Assembly (NCBI GenBank): GCA_000827265.1
Contig: KN834749.1
Location: forward strand, 237,500-301,499
Origin: Collybiopsis luxurians FD-317 M1
Lineage: Eukaryota; Basidiomycota; Agaricomycetes; Agaricales; Omphalotaceae
Length of the DNA stretch: 64,000 nucleotides
Reading direction: 5' to 3'
Shown here: piece by piece, positions 39,164 to 51,642 of the stretch
Layout of the letters: each line of letters opens with the position of its first letter
Position numbering within the stretch: the stretch's first letter is position 1
The notes under the pieces: generated by a model
What the model was told of the DNA's origin: nothing
What the model saw: the letters and a program-made list of their open reading frames with translations, nothing else
Database searches by the model: none
Position numbers and translations under genes: made by a program

Positions 39164-40401
39164 GCAATACGAAATCAAAAGGACGAGATACCAGACCCAG
39201 TCTGCTGCCAAAAATGTTGAGAACCACAATCATGCGTGGCAACTTTTGCCCATAAGCGCCCAAGGTCACGTGTGAATGAGCGCTTAAACTCGAAGTAGCG
39301 AAGTTCCTTGCTGTCCTGATACTACTACCACCAATCCCATATATAACATCAACTCTATAACATCATGACCTCTGGTAGATCTCCTTCTATCCGGGCGACT
39401 TCCGAGATTATATCACTAAAGCTTGCATGGTGCTATTTCAGTTAGGCTTTCGAAAACTGAATTCAGCTCGACTTGGCCAACGTTATTATTGAATGCTGCA
39501 CACATTCAGAATTCCCCGGTCATTGAGCTGCCGGCAGATCAAGTTTGGCGCTGATCGCAACTAATCCCTCCGAAACATAATAATGATGCAATTACGAAGA
39601 AATGGCTTTTTCAGCCTTCAGGTCGACGGGATCCGACAACCGATGCTCTCGCTCGCTCCGTTTGATGTATCTTACCGTCATCCTTCTCGGGAGCTTTGCT
39701 CCGCCGTTCAGAATCCAGAGGTAATTGCTACAGGTACAGTTGCCTCATGCAGAACATCGAAGGCTTGCTCAACTTGGTCAATGAGTACTAATCGATGTGT
39801 AGGCGCATTGATCCGTAAATGTAATCTAAAAACCCTAAAAGGTACGTCACAGGTGAAGCATTCTTGAGCAGACCTGCTCTACGCATTCAACACATCGAGT
39901 ACCTATTTCCGCGGGAACGAACAAGAAAATTCTAAAACGGTGCTTCTCCAACACTTAGTGAAGGCTGTCTTTTTTTTCTCTATCGGCGGCTGATAGCCTC
40001 CCTTTTGAAGGTCAACTCAAACTGGACCATGTCTTACTGTCACCGATCATTGCGCTTTTGTGGAAGTGGCTCTCTGCTGCTCTTTGGTTACCTTTTTTTC
40101 TCTCCCGTTCATTGCCTCTCGGAGATGGCTCCGAGGCCTCGACCTTTCAAAGGTATTAGAGATCGAGTTCTGTTTTACCGACTCGGTAGAGAAGATCAAG
40201 TGTGATCCTCCATAGTGCTCGTGTCCAGAATTATGATAACTACTTCCGGATTCAGGCGTTCGTGTAAGAAATTCCCTTTCTCCCTCCATCCGATTAAGAC
40301 CCCCGTTTATTAGCATTACTTTCCGTAAATCCGTAGGCCTTCCCGGCAAGTATATAAGGCGTATCGTAGTTTGCCCTCCCCATCACCTTGGAAGTTTAAA
40401 T
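39164..40401. other. Divergent intergenic region, SLC33A1-like / P450
   Basis: 1.24 kb between two gene starts. No frame resembles a known protein. A stretch near 39600-39720 has mild coding character (including MYLTVILLGSF in one frame) but no continuation was found. Confidence 0.4.
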
Positions 40402-42415
40402 ATGATCCTAAACCTCTTCCTCTTTTCGAGCTCCGTCGTCATCTTCTTCATCGCAAAATTCATAGTGCATCTTGTTTCTACTCGTCACGCACTCCGACAT
40501 GTCCCTGGCCCTCGACCTTCGTCTCTGTTATGGGGAGACGAGTGGTTACTCTATCACAGCACTCCAGGTATCCATTATATTCGTTGGCATAAACAATACG
40601 GAAAGGTTTTGAGATTCACGGGCGCATTTGGAGTTCGTGTCGTTAGCTCCGCAACCCCGACAGGGATACTGATTCTCCTACAGCATCAGGTACTGTCTAT
40701 AACCGACCCCAAGGCTATCAAATATATCCTGGGTGAAGCTATCTTCAATTTCCCCAAACCGAAAGGTGTCCGAGCATGGTTTAAAGCCACACTCGGGGAA
40801 GGTATTCTCTGGGTCGAAGGTTGAGTTTCCTACATCGTTATCCGGCTCCCAGGCTGACCTTCTACGCAGGTAAAGAGGCTCATGAAAGGCAAAGACGAGC
40901 TCTCGCCCCGGCACTAAGGTGAGGATATTACCATTGGGTTTCACCTTGCCTTCAACGCCAGTTCAGCCAGACCTCTGTTCGAAATCTGGTGCCAGTCTTC
41001 TATGAGACGTCGGCTAGGATGGCTTCCCGGTGGATGAAGATTATTGACGACAATCATTCTGACGAAGCAGAAATTGAGGTCACGAAGTGGGCCGGCAGAT
41101 TTGCGTAAGTATCTGTTCCCTCCGTCTCGCCTATTTTGCATGCTTATCGTCTGTCTTAAGATTGGACACCGTCGGTCGTGCTGCTTTCTCGTACGATTTG
41201 GGCTGCCTATCTGGCGAGCCTCACGCTCTCGCAGAATCCCTAGACGGACTTACGAACAACGAAAATAAGCTCTCCTCCTTCTATATGCGAGCTCTATTCT
41301 GGATATTCCCTTCTATCCTCATGATCGGTAAAAAAGGAGAAATGATCAGGAGGTCGAAGGCTGAGCTGGGAGAAATTGCTTTGAAAATATGGGCAGATGC
41401 CAAAGTAGGCGGCGATGTCAACGACCAGAATCTTATGTCCATAATCAGTAGGCCATTTCAGATATATCCCACAGAAGAAATATAACTCATTTTTTACAGT
41501 ACGTGCTGAGGCTGACTCGACTCATAAAATGTACGAAGCCGAATTAATTGCACAGATGAGAACCACAATCTCAGCAGCTTTCGAAACCGTATCCGCCATA
41601 GTCGCTGTAGATATTATTTCCATTTTACAACGCTGCTCAGTTGTTGACAAGCTATACTGCTAGTGGACGCTGTACGAATTAGCTCTAGATGTGCGCCTTC
41701 AAAATGAGCTTCGTGAAGAAATTGCGACAGCAGGCGCTCACGACCCTTCATACGACGAGCTCAAATTCAAACTTCCTTTGCTTGATGCAACTGTGCGCGA
41801 AGTGATACGCTTACACCCACCGATTTTGGAAAATCACCACGAGGTACCTTTTGCGAATACATTTTTTCTTCTGTTGACTGAGGAAAATGCAGGCCGCAGA
41901 AACCGTTGTTGTTCCTCTTTCAGAGCCTATACCCGGAACATCTGAAACGCATATAGTCATTCCCAAAGGGACCATCTTGGAGATTCCCGTCAACATTATC
42001 CAGACCGACCCGGATATATGGGGATCCGACGCCGAAATGTTTAGGCCAGAACGCTGGCTTGAACGGAAAAGACAGGGTATTTACCATGAACGCGAAATCC
42101 TTGCGTTCAGCGAAGGGTATGTGATACCGACTCCGTTTGCCATTAAAAAGCTCATCCTCTTGTGCGAACGCGGCAGCCCCCGGTCATGCATCGGAAAAGC
42201 TTTTGCTCTATGCGAAGTTAAGGTAAGCTTGGAATCCTACCTTCAAGATCTTCGCTCGCCCTCTTATCTGCTCTAAGGCTGTTATCATCACGTTACTCCG
42301 TCAGTTTGCCTTTAGATGTCCTTATGAGATCGAGCCATTTCAAAGCTTCGTCATTCGACCACGAATCAAAGGTCATGGGCCGAGTTCTCTTCCTCTGATT
42401 GTGCGGAAACTTTAG
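40402..42415 (+). CDS. Cytochrome P450 monooxygenase
   Basis: ER-anchored heme-thiolate monooxygenase of unknown substrate. The start MILNLFLFSSSVVIFFIAKF is a membrane anchor, followed by the hinge HVPGPRPSS. The C-helix WxxxR region is KEAHERQRRALAPALSQTS (after splicing). The I-helix has AAFET in place of AGxDT. The K-helix ExxR is EVIRLHPP, PERW appears as FRPERWLE, and the heme signature is FSEGPRSCIG with the proximal Cys. An intron at 42117-42176 cuts the heme signature inside the first Gly codon. Around ten introns, stop TAG at 42413-42415. All catalytic motifs are intact. The type resembles basidiomycete P450s of secondary or xenobiotic metabolism, but I cannot assign a CYP family. 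It ends 176 bp from ERG5 on the opposite strand. Confidence 0.9.
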
Positions 42416-42591
42416 AAATCCGCTCGACGATGTACTGGTATTACCGTACGATAGTGAGAAAATGTTTAGAACATTCATTATTATTGGAGGACGGGATTTT
42501 CTCCCGTTCAGTGCAACCTTGTAACAAAGCCAGAAATTAAGGATATGATAATAATTACAGTACTACTCCTCTAGTTTTTTTTTATTTTGGA

Positions 42592-44412
42592 TCAAGCATT
42601 CGAACGAGGGGTGAGCTTGAGTCTGCAGCCATCCCTTGGGAATAAGGTGGCGATGATGCTATAATGAAACATGATCAGCGCTCGTTTTCCAAGAAAGGAA
42701 ACAAAAAATACATACTCAATCTCGTAGCTTAATGGAGTTACTTCATGCTCCCAGTCAAACATAACTGCAGCGGTCGCGAGTACGAGGGCGATGTTCAATG
42801 TGGCATACTCGAGACCAATACAGCGGTGAGGTCCACTGCCCCATACAAGGTAGTTTTTAGGGTTGGTGTTCGCGGAACTGCTTGGGTCTAACCAGCGTTC
42901 CGGCAAGAACTCATCGGGTTGAGGGAAGACTTGAGGATCATGTAAAGAGTTGTAGAACGATGGAATAACCATACTTCCAGAAGGAACCACATAATCGTCG
43001 CTAATTGGGAAATCCTTTATGGCCTTGTAAGGAACCTTCGAAAATACTATAATTAGCAATCACCTCGATTCAGACGACAGCTAGATACGAACCATAGTCA
43101 CTGGTGGTTTCACTCTCAGACTCTCTTTCACAACGGCTTGTAAATAGGGCATCTGGTCCATCAACTCGATAGTCAACGGCGCGTCAAAGTTGCCCTGACG
43201 AACTCGTTCTTGCTCTTCCCGAACTTTGGCCAAGATTTCAGGGTGGTCAGCTAGATGTTGGAAGCCAAAAATGAGACCACTGCTCATAGCATCCTGTGAA
43301 GCGAACAAAAACGAGAATACGACCATGGATATCTCATCGTCGCTAAAGTCCTTCCTGCCCTTGTAGCTAGGGTCAGCGCAAATTCGCATCCACTCGTCAA
43401 TCAAACATTCGGGCTCGGCACCATTGGCGATAGCGACTTTACTTCTACCAGCAGCAAGCCTTAGCCATTTCATGGCCGATTTGGCGGCCTGCTTAGCTTT
43501 GTATACCTTGGTACCGGGGAAAGCAAAGGGGAAGTTGACGAGTTCAAGAGCTTGCGTGACAGCCCAGTACTTGTCGCTGATTTCCTTTGTGGCCTCGGGA
43601 GGAATATGGTTGCCACAGAAAACACGAAGGGAAGTATCCATATTCAAGTATCGAGCCGTCATCATGATCGGCGCAGCAACGGGTTTCCCGTTGGAATCTA
43701 CTTTTGCCCACGATTTGAAATGGTTGCGCGTAATATTGTCCTGAATACCAAGGTATAAGCTGAAGAAAGCATTGATTAGCAGAAGAGTTATTGAACTAAA
43801 GAAATACCTACCCAATAGCTCTTCGGGTGAACAACATATTCAAGCAACGGCGATAATCCACGTGTTCTTTGCCTGTAAGGAAAACCCTACAGACCGATAG
43901 CGTTATTTTTGATATCCATGAAAGGTAAGAGAATGTCGCACCAGTTCTCGGGGCGCAAGACGACTTTTGCAGAGTGTACCAGACACGGTTCAGCGTGCGT
44001 GGGGGAGTTGAGGATTTTACGGGAATATTCATTAGAGGAAGCCATTACAATAAAACTGTAAACGTGTTCGAGAAAGTTAATTGCGAAAGGCAAAATAAAC
44101 GTACATGTTGAAGACACTGAGGGCACTAAGAGCGCCAGATTGCCATTGCTTCTGGTATCCTTCCATTGTGGGCTTCATAGAGTCGGCAAACTTGCCAATA
44201 ATGGGTATAGTCCACCTGTCTCCTGGCAGATGGCGTTTTTTATAACGGTATACACATTGTTCAAGGACCAAAAGAGAAAAGAGGATGGCTCCAGTCGTGT
44301 ACCACCAAGAAGGGTTCTCCGTAGTGAATGTAAGGAAGTTAGAAGGCAATTTGTAAAGAGCCTCTGCAGTGGATGAAGGCATTGAAGCCGACATCGAATG
44401 GTCGTTAGCCAT
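42592..44412 (-). CDS. ERG5: Sterol C-22 desaturase, CYP61 (Erg5)
   Basis: P450 of ergosterol synthesis that introduces the C-22 double bond in the sterol side chain, in the ER. The ATG at 44412 gives a leader with an N-terminal membrane anchor (WWYTTGAILFSLLVLEQCVY), then LPGDRWTIPIIGKFADSMKP. The I-helix motif LFASQDAMSS is diagnostic of CYP61. ExxR is ESLRVKPP, PERW is FLPERWLD, and the heme signature is WGSGPHRCIGLEYATLN. The last exon, joined after SYEID, reads IIATLFPRDGCRLKLTPRSN, the normal Erg5 end, which fixes the stop at 42592. About 520 residues, all P450 motifs present. Neighbours are a tail-to-tail P450 of unknown substrate and, head-to-head, a membrane protein. Confidence 0.95.
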
Positions 44413-44774
44413 CTTGAAGGACTGTGCGTGTCTGAACTGGATCGTTCAATGATTTATATGAATCTTTTCTCGCAAAAAAAAACGAAATGGCCTGATCATA
44501 CTTATTTTCCGGCCTCCAGCGCGGCAGTATTAGTAAGCAATATTAGTAAGCAATATCTGAGTAATCTTTAATTACGTATCGAATATATGCGTTCCATACA
44601 ACTATAGTACTGTTCTCGCCCGAGTTGGAACACCGAACAGATGGTATCCCGCTCTGGCTGATAGGCAGCGCTAACTTTCATTGTTTCACTTTCCTGTCTT
44701 TTTTTCTGTCGTGTACAGGCTCTTATGAGCTCAAAGAGCCAATAACTTATCCACTCTTAGCTTATATACCTGCC
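44413..44774. other. Divergent region, ERG5 / membrane protein
   Basis: 362 bp between two starts. A 19-base segment (TTAGTAAGCAATATTAGTA-like) near 44530-44555 is tandemly repeated. The true first exon and signal peptide of the downstream membrane protein may lie here. Confidence 0.4.
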
Positions 44775-46190
44775 ATGGCAAATGTCTCGATAGATGACTC
44801 GAATGCGTCCGTCCTATATTTTCCTGCCGAAGCTTGGAATGCGAGAAGTGCTTCCATACCATGCTCTAGTTGTACTGCCAATCCTGATGCCCTGAGGATG
44901 TACAACGATACGTTCCATGATGGGACAGTATGTCATGGAACCTATTTCTGTGTCCGGCCAAGTAACTGACAGAACATCTCATTTGATAGTTCAACACTGT
45001 TCCTGGTAGTAACAACTTTCCAAATACGCCTCTTACAGCCAGCTTATCGTTCAACGGTGACCAATCTTTACTCTACTGTCCTCCTCAACTCTTATGCCCT
45101 TGTTCCTTAGGCACCGCAGTCTACGTTTTCTGTGCACTTGCGGAAAGTTCAACCAGTCCGGATGGGGACTCTGACCTGAGCTTCTTCATCGACGGCATCC
45201 TTGCAGGTACCTTTGTGAAAAAAGCACCGGGGAATAACAATACCTATGATTATGCCGTTTCCGTTTTCTCGACTACTTCTCTTTCGCCTAGTCAGCATAA
45301 CCTGACAATCCAAAATGGTCATATCAACGGAGCCAAGTCCTTGGTGCTCTTAGACCAAATTGTCTACACGTACGTCCTTCGTTTGAATGATGAAGAGCAT
45401 ATCATTGACTCACATTCGTAGAGCTATTGACTCTACTTCCTTCGCCTCCACATTGTCCTCGTCCGCATCTACCGCAAGCAACCCATCTCCCAGTAGCTCT
45501 CAGGGATCTGATGGTGATTCAACAGGTTCGACGAAAAAGAGCGAGGGAAGCATTGTAGGCCCAGCTGTCGCAGTCCCGATTGCTATTATACTTGCTGCAT
45601 TGGGATTATACTTATTCTTCAAACGAAGAAGACAACACCAGAATAGTTTTTCTTCAGCTCGTGTGACTACCTCTTTGGCGTCTGAGCCTCTCTCTTTCCC
45701 TCCTAACTCGGCTCATCGTCCTCATCATGGTCCTCCAGCATCGATTACGGCTGCAGCTGGTGCGCCTTCGTCGTTGCAACCGCAAAGATACATGGAAGCT
45801 GGACCTTCAGAAAATACTGAGTCTCGACAGAGTCCCTTTTCTGATGAAGCTTCGCCGATTGACCGAACCAGACCGGCTTATGAATCGCAATCATTTGCAG
45901 CGTCCTCTGGTTCCTCGCCCAATGAAGGTCCAATGAATTACCGAACTGGATCGAGCTCCTATACATCTTCTGGGCGTAACGGGACTTCAAGGTTAGGGAT
46001 TCAACAGAGCTCCAACGGCTCCGGAGTACCGTCGAATCCGTCGAATCCGTCTTCCGCTTCTTTGCGTTCTTTGCACGCGACTGATCAGGAGGAAATTTCG
46101 GATGAGGCACCCCCAGCCTATTCAGAAGGCCGCAAAGGAAGGGTTTCTAACATCCACAGAGATCGTAAAGTGACGATTATGAATCGATGA
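44775..46190 (+). CDS. Single-pass membrane protein with beta-sandwich-like ectodomain
   Basis: Typical basidiomycete type I membrane protein of unknown role. The ectodomain begins MANVSIDDSNASVLYFPAEA and, after two introns, reads TPLTASLSFNGTAVYVFCAL, then DGDSDLSFFIDGILAGTFVK and HNLTIQNGHI. This resembles the Gal-binding-like or Ig-like fold found in many such fungal proteins. A Ser/Thr-rich stalk leads to one transmembrane helix, VGPAVAVPIAIILAALGLYLFF, with the stop-transfer sequence KRRRQ. The cytosolic tail is Ser/Pro-rich with PPAYS (a PY-like motif), ending KVTIMNR. The N terminus is unresolved: the frame is open upstream to an ATG at 44625, and a signal peptide could come from an upstream exon. 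It is followed by a decayed partial copy. Confidence 0.75.
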
Positions 46191-46369
46191 CAGCATCTGA
46201 ATTAGCACGCCTCGCGAGGACCGCTAACACGCTGCTCTCGGTACTGACAGATGTAGCCTCAAGTAACTTCTACATTGATTCTGGCAGCGCAGCTATCGGA
46301 ACTGCTTCATTTTTTATTCTGTATCTGTTTCTGTTTGAACACTGTATGGTGTTAGATAGAACCAACGGT

Positions 46370-46788
46370 CTGACGCTCATTTTTACTCTATAGTCCTCCT
46401 TGATTCTCGTACCCTTGATTCTTTCTCATACTCTTCATTCTTAGGCACCGCCTTGCGCGTTTTCGCAACCAGCCCAGACGGGGATTCTGATGTGAACCTC
46501 TTCATCCACAGTATCCTTGTAGGTACTTTTGTGAAAAAGTTGCCGAGGAATGTCGATAGATATCTATTTCTACACCGGTTGCGTTTCTCCATCACATCTC
46601 TTTTAAATAGTCATCATAACCAGACTATTCTGGAGGGTCGCCCCAATGGAATCAAGTCATCGATTCCCTTTGACCAGTTTTTCTACGAATACATCTCTCG
46701 TCTGAATTACGAAGCTGAACTTGGATTCATACACCAGAATAATGCTCTTGCTCGTATGCCTGCCACCTTTGTAGAAAAACCTACTTGA
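46370..46788 (+). pseudogene. Decayed partial copy of the neighbouring ectodomain
   Basis: This stretch aligns with 45062-45425 of the preceding gene. It contains the intron before GTAVYVF (both copies share TTACTCTA..GTCCTCCT..TTCTTAGGCACCG). It also keeps SPDGDSD, FFIDGILAGTFVKK as LFIHSILVGTFVKK, and LLDQIVYT as PFDQFFYE. The copy has lost the donor of the next intron: parent TACGTACGTCC, copy TACGAATACATC. The intron's sequence is still recognisable (CGTTTGAATGATGAAG against CGTCTGAATTACGAAG), now read through as codons. There is no stalk, membrane helix or tail after it. It is a truncated tandem duplicate, most likely a pseudogene. The frames before 46370 may contain a more eroded start of the copy. 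Confidence 0.8.
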
Positions 46789-47239
46789 ATGTTCCGAACC
46801 TGGTGGCAAACCTAACCCCAAAGAGGGTCCAGTTCAGAACCAGTTACGAACAGTTATAGGTAGGGCTATGCGAAATCTTAAGCAGCGACGATGTTTATAA
46901 TGTCAGAGTGAATTAGGGCTTCTATATTTCAGCTACGGTGCAAATTCTACCTCTCTCACTATGTATATTTAATACAAATTTCTATGTTTTATAACATCAC
47001 TTATATGCAGACTATCCACGTAATGAATTTATTGCGCACTTTTAAGTATATTTTCTAACAGTAGTTTATGTAATTGAATAAATCGTGGCAATTTGGGTGT
47101 CAACTTGCACGTGATCGCGTCGCGCCGTTTGATCCTCCCCAAACTACACTTTGCTTCTTGCAAAAGCCTCCACATATCCAGCCTATTTTCTGTCTATTTT
47201 CCTCCTCTTGCTTAGTTGTTTTTTGCTCAGCTTTCAGTC
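46789..47239. other. Intergenic region, pseudogene / SPC7
   Basis: AT-rich, 451 bp, with no gene seen. It should include the SPC7 promoter. Confidence 0.45.
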
Positions 47240-50200
47240 ATGGTTGTCAGCATTGAATCACGGCGAAAATCCATTGCAGTGGCGCAGGAGGGTCGTTCGA
47301 CGCTACCTAAAAGGAAGCGAGCGTACAGTCTTGGGCCAAGTAAACTTAGCCCTTTGTCAAGGTCGCGGCTTTCTATAGTACGCATGCATATTGTTCCGGG
47401 GTTCTTTCTCTTAAAAAGATGATAGGGAAATGTAAAAGGGATCTTAAAATCAAGACCATCGTCGGCAAGCTCCTCACAAGGAACGAACTCGCCTTCTTCG
47501 CAACAATCTCGCCCACAATCGCAATCATTTGCTGACGAGAATAATGCCACCATCTCCATGGATATTACCCAAGATTATCAAGCACCCATAAACGACAACT
47601 TTAGTCGCAAATCCATGGGAAGAAGAGTCAGCTTCAGAGATAGTGTTCATGTTCGTTTTTTCAACAAAGACAAAGGAAACGATACAGGCACCTCTGCCTC
47701 ATCGCAGGAGTCTCCAGGCGGGAGCTCGAGTGGTGCCCCTTCTTCAGACGACGATCCGATTCCCGCTATTCCCCACGTTTTCAACGATGAGAATGCATAC
47801 CCTGGTGCAAACCCTCGCCGCTTATCCACTCGGAAATCAATTGCTGCCAGTGAGGATATGGATATGACATCCACCGGTCTCGGTGCTTTCATTAACGGTG
47901 GGGATAACGCGTCTGCATTGCTCGACGAAGATATGGGTTTGGACGACGAGAATAGCGACATGGACATCACACAATCTTTCACAAACGAATTTAGGAGAAG
48001 ATCTTCTGTCGGTGTTTCTCGGGTTCCTTTGTCCCAAATATCGTCGAACCCACCCCAAGACCAGGAGACATCGTTCACATCAGAGCATTCGTACACGAGC
48101 GAAGGCGACAATTCTGAAGCTATGGAAATCACTGCTCCTCTCGGGAAATCGCTTCGGCCTGCGCATCAAGATGAAGCATGGCTAGCACTTGTGAAAGCGA
48201 CCCACTCTGGCGACGCTAGTATGGCGACGTCGGATGATACCGAAGGAGATGGAATGGATGACGAGGATGTTGAAGCCATGATTGCGCGCGACGCGGAGCG
48301 CAGGTATACGGTCAACTTCAACGATGTATCGGATGAGTCCATGTCTGAAGCCAGTTTTGACGATGCCGGAAACCAAACTCTAAATCTCAGTAAAGTGATG
48401 GGCAGACCTAGCTATGGCATGAACATGGGACGGCCAAGCGTAGCTTCGTCGATGGATGAATCTGAAATCTATGGAGAAATTGTTGGTGGATCAGCGTCTA
48501 CCCCTCCTCCCAACCCTGCCCAACCACAACCAAACCCTGTCGAGGCGACCCAGGAACAACCTAGGAGTGTATCGCCAACTCGGCCGTCTTCGCGAGTGTT
48601 TAGCGCTCCTACATCCAACCCTCCCGCTCCGACGCCTTTGGTATTCAAACCGCCTCCTGTGACCTCTCCAAAGAGAACCACAACATCTACTCCCCGATCT
48701 CCTACGAAATCTCCCGCGAAACCTCTTTTAAAGTCGTTTTCTGCAGCCTTTGCACCCCCTGTTGCTCGTCCTACCCCCAAAAGGTCTGCAGAAACTACAG
48801 ACGAAGCGTTACCAAGTGCAACCAAAAAGCGAGAGCGAGCGATATCTGCTCCCTCTCCGGCTGGTATTGAAGTCCCTGATCAACCCAGTCCAGCTAAACG
48901 GCAGGCGCTGGAGGCGAAATGGTCCAACAAGGTAGCACCTTCTGCCACTAGTCAGCCTGTCTCCGCTTCAATGGCAGCAGAGAAAAACAGACCTCTTTCT
49001 CCCAGTAAACGGATCCCCTTTGAGTCTGCTACGCTGGAGAGACCCACGAACATTCGGCGGCCTTCAGGATACTATGCGAGGAGGAAGAGCTTGGGTGCTG
49101 GGCTGGCAAGCTCATCTTCTGTTTCCCAGGAACAAGGCGATGCTTCCAGCGTAGCCGTGCAGTCTTCGCCCAAAAAGACGGCCACCCTTGGTTCCCGACG
49201 AGCCAGTGTGAGCTCGGGATCGTCTAAGGCGTGGGCCCGGTTTGACAGGACTACTGTTTTACCCACGGGATACAGTAATGGCGAAGGCAAGACAGCTTCT
49301 ATCGCAGAGCGGGAAGAAGAACTCGGAAATACAGGAAACTCGGTGGTCGTCTCTCCGTCGCCTGAAATTATAGCACCTCGATCTATCCCCGCCTCAGCTC
49401 CACCACTGGAGTCAATGGAGATTGAAGCTGGGCCCTCTGTTTCCAAGACACCTGTCGTTGATCTTTCCGCAATCCTTGAGACGAGTGGATTCGGCGACGA
49501 GGAGGAAGAGAGGGAGGAAGAAGAAGAAATAAAAAGTGGCCCAACGGGTATGAATATGGCGGCTACTGAGCAATGGCGAGACACAATCCCGGAGGACGGA
49601 TATGCCGTGGATGAAGGTGTAGGTCTTCTCTCACAGCTGGCTTCGTCTTTCCTTCTTCTAACAATAACTTTTAGCCCCCAATATCAATTGAGCAATTCTT
49701 TGAATTGACGGGAATCAAGTTTATGGATCTCACTGCCCCACGACGGAGGTCAACTCATGCTTCTCAAATACCCCCCAGTGAAGCTCGTGATCCCACAAAG
49801 ATACCACTCGCGGAGTACGCTGTAGCCATGGCTATCGATGTACCCCAGCTAGACCACTATTCACGAGTTTCCCGAGACCTGGAGGGTTGGATGGAGCAAA
49901 GTAAAGTCGAATTCGAACAGATGGAGGAGGAGGCTGCGAAGATGACGCCCGAGCTTTTCGCGGAGTATTCTCAAGCTAACCCAGACGAACAGGCAGACAT
50001 GTTGGTAAGTTTCAGAATTCAGGAAGGAGGTCGAAAGCCGGATTCACAAAGTATCTTTTTCCAGCACCAATTACGTCTGATAAGGACCAATACTCGACAA
50101 CAAGCAAAATCAGATTGGTATAAATGGAAGCTGCAGTGGATCGATGGTCTTAAATATACCGCGCAGAGGGCTTTCACAAGTCTGCAAAATGTATGCTACC

Positions 50201-51447
50201 ATTGCTTTCTTATATTCTCTAGTCTCATTTTTGTTCAGGATGCCAAAGCTCTGGAGAAGCTTAGAGCTGAAACAGACGAGATTGTTCCTCGACTGCAGCG
50301 AGAGTATGACGAAGTTTTGCGTGAACTGGAAGTCGAACAGCAGGAAGTAGAAGAGATTGAGCAGTGTGACCAAGAATATCTCAATGAGCTCAAGAGTTCC
50401 ATCGCAGAGCAAAAGTAGGTCGATACGTACGTTTCAGAATAGGTGTCTGATAGCGCCTTGTAGTGTCGAAGTGGAATCGCTCAAGGCCGAAGTTAAAGAG
50501 GCTAACGACCAACTGCATTGGCTACAAGATCGATTGGAGGGCGTTTCCCTGCAGAAACAGGAGACTGCTGGTGCCATCGCCGAAGCCACTCGGCTCCTCC
50601 ATATTCAGACTCACAGCACGCAGGCAGAAGTTTGGCGTCTTAACAGTATGTTCGAACTTTGTTTACTGAACCTGATTTCAATAACATGTTACCACAGATG
50701 AGCTCGAAGCGCTGGAAGACATACATATGTTCCATGTAATCAAAGCTCGCTCTAATGTTTTTGAATATGTCTATGCTTCCGAGTACCATGTCGTTATCCC
50801 GTGCCGGAACTATTCTCCACTCACCAGCCAGATCGACATTGTTAGCCTTCCGGAGATGCGAGCCAGGTTCAAGGACGATTTACCGAGTCTTAGCAGCTTC
50901 CTACTCAACGCTGCGAAAGAGTATATACGGGGGAGCGAATTGTCCACAGTTCGACAGGTGAGTCTCATAAACTTTGATTGAAGCACGGAAACCAACAATG
51001 TATTCGTTCAGATCATCCAGCGTCTCGCCGACTTTTGGTCTTCGACGACTCAAGTTCGCACCCAGCTGCGCCAGCTTTCGATCAAATACCCTGTGGAGAT
51101 TGACTCTAGACATACGCCAGACAAGCCATTTACGGAATTCGCTGTTCGCACGATGGTCTTGTTCCCTGCCAAGAAGGCAAAGGCCTATATCTCATTTGTG
51201 TTTGACCTGGATACCTTTTCTCAGTGGCCTGTCTCCGTGGGTTCGCTCCGGTGGGAGGTTCGAATTGGGTACGGACCGATTGAGTACGTGGAACTTTTTT
51301 TTGGCCCAAGTAAAATCATTGATGAGGTTTGCCAGTGAGCAAGCCATTCTGAAGGCCGTCCAGGAGAGAATGAAAGAAGTGACTCCGTCGGAGAATTATG
51401 CGTGCTTAATCGACGCTTGCATTGACGCCCAGGAGGCTTGTGGTTAA
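47240..51447 (+). CDS. SPC7: Kinetochore scaffold Spc7/KNL1
   Basis: Outer-kinetochore protein that recruits Bub1/Bub3 and PP1 in the spindle checkpoint. The ATG at 47240 gives MVVSIESRRKSIAVAQ. Exon 1 joins after SRLSI to GILKSRPSS, forming a [S/G]ILK motif, and RVSF lies at 47624-47635; both are PP1-docking motifs of KNL1. MELT-like phospho-motifs are MDIT at 47558, MDMT at 47858, MDIT at 47960 and MEIT at 48122. The long middle is disordered and Ser/Pro-rich. The conserved Spc7 region starts after an intron at EQFFELTGIKFMDLTAPRR. Next comes a coiled coil (LQREYDEVLRELEVEQQEVE) and a RWD-like C-terminal domain (DIVSLPEMRARFKDD in part, then FDLDTFSQWPVSVGSLRWEV). It ends IDAQEACG. About 1,250 residues, complete. 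Confidence 0.93.
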
Positions 51448-51642
51448 TTTTTATGTGATTTATGTATACTGTATATATGTTGTATCTACTCGAAATGTAC
51501 TGAAGGCGTGGGAATCAGCTCCTCGTTGTACGATGTCATTGTGACGCGGTTTTTCTGTCCAAAATCTGGTGAAACGACGTCATGCAATGCGCGTCGAAAA
51601 GTACTTAAAGTTGGGGGAATCTACCTTGGGTGTTCACCAACA

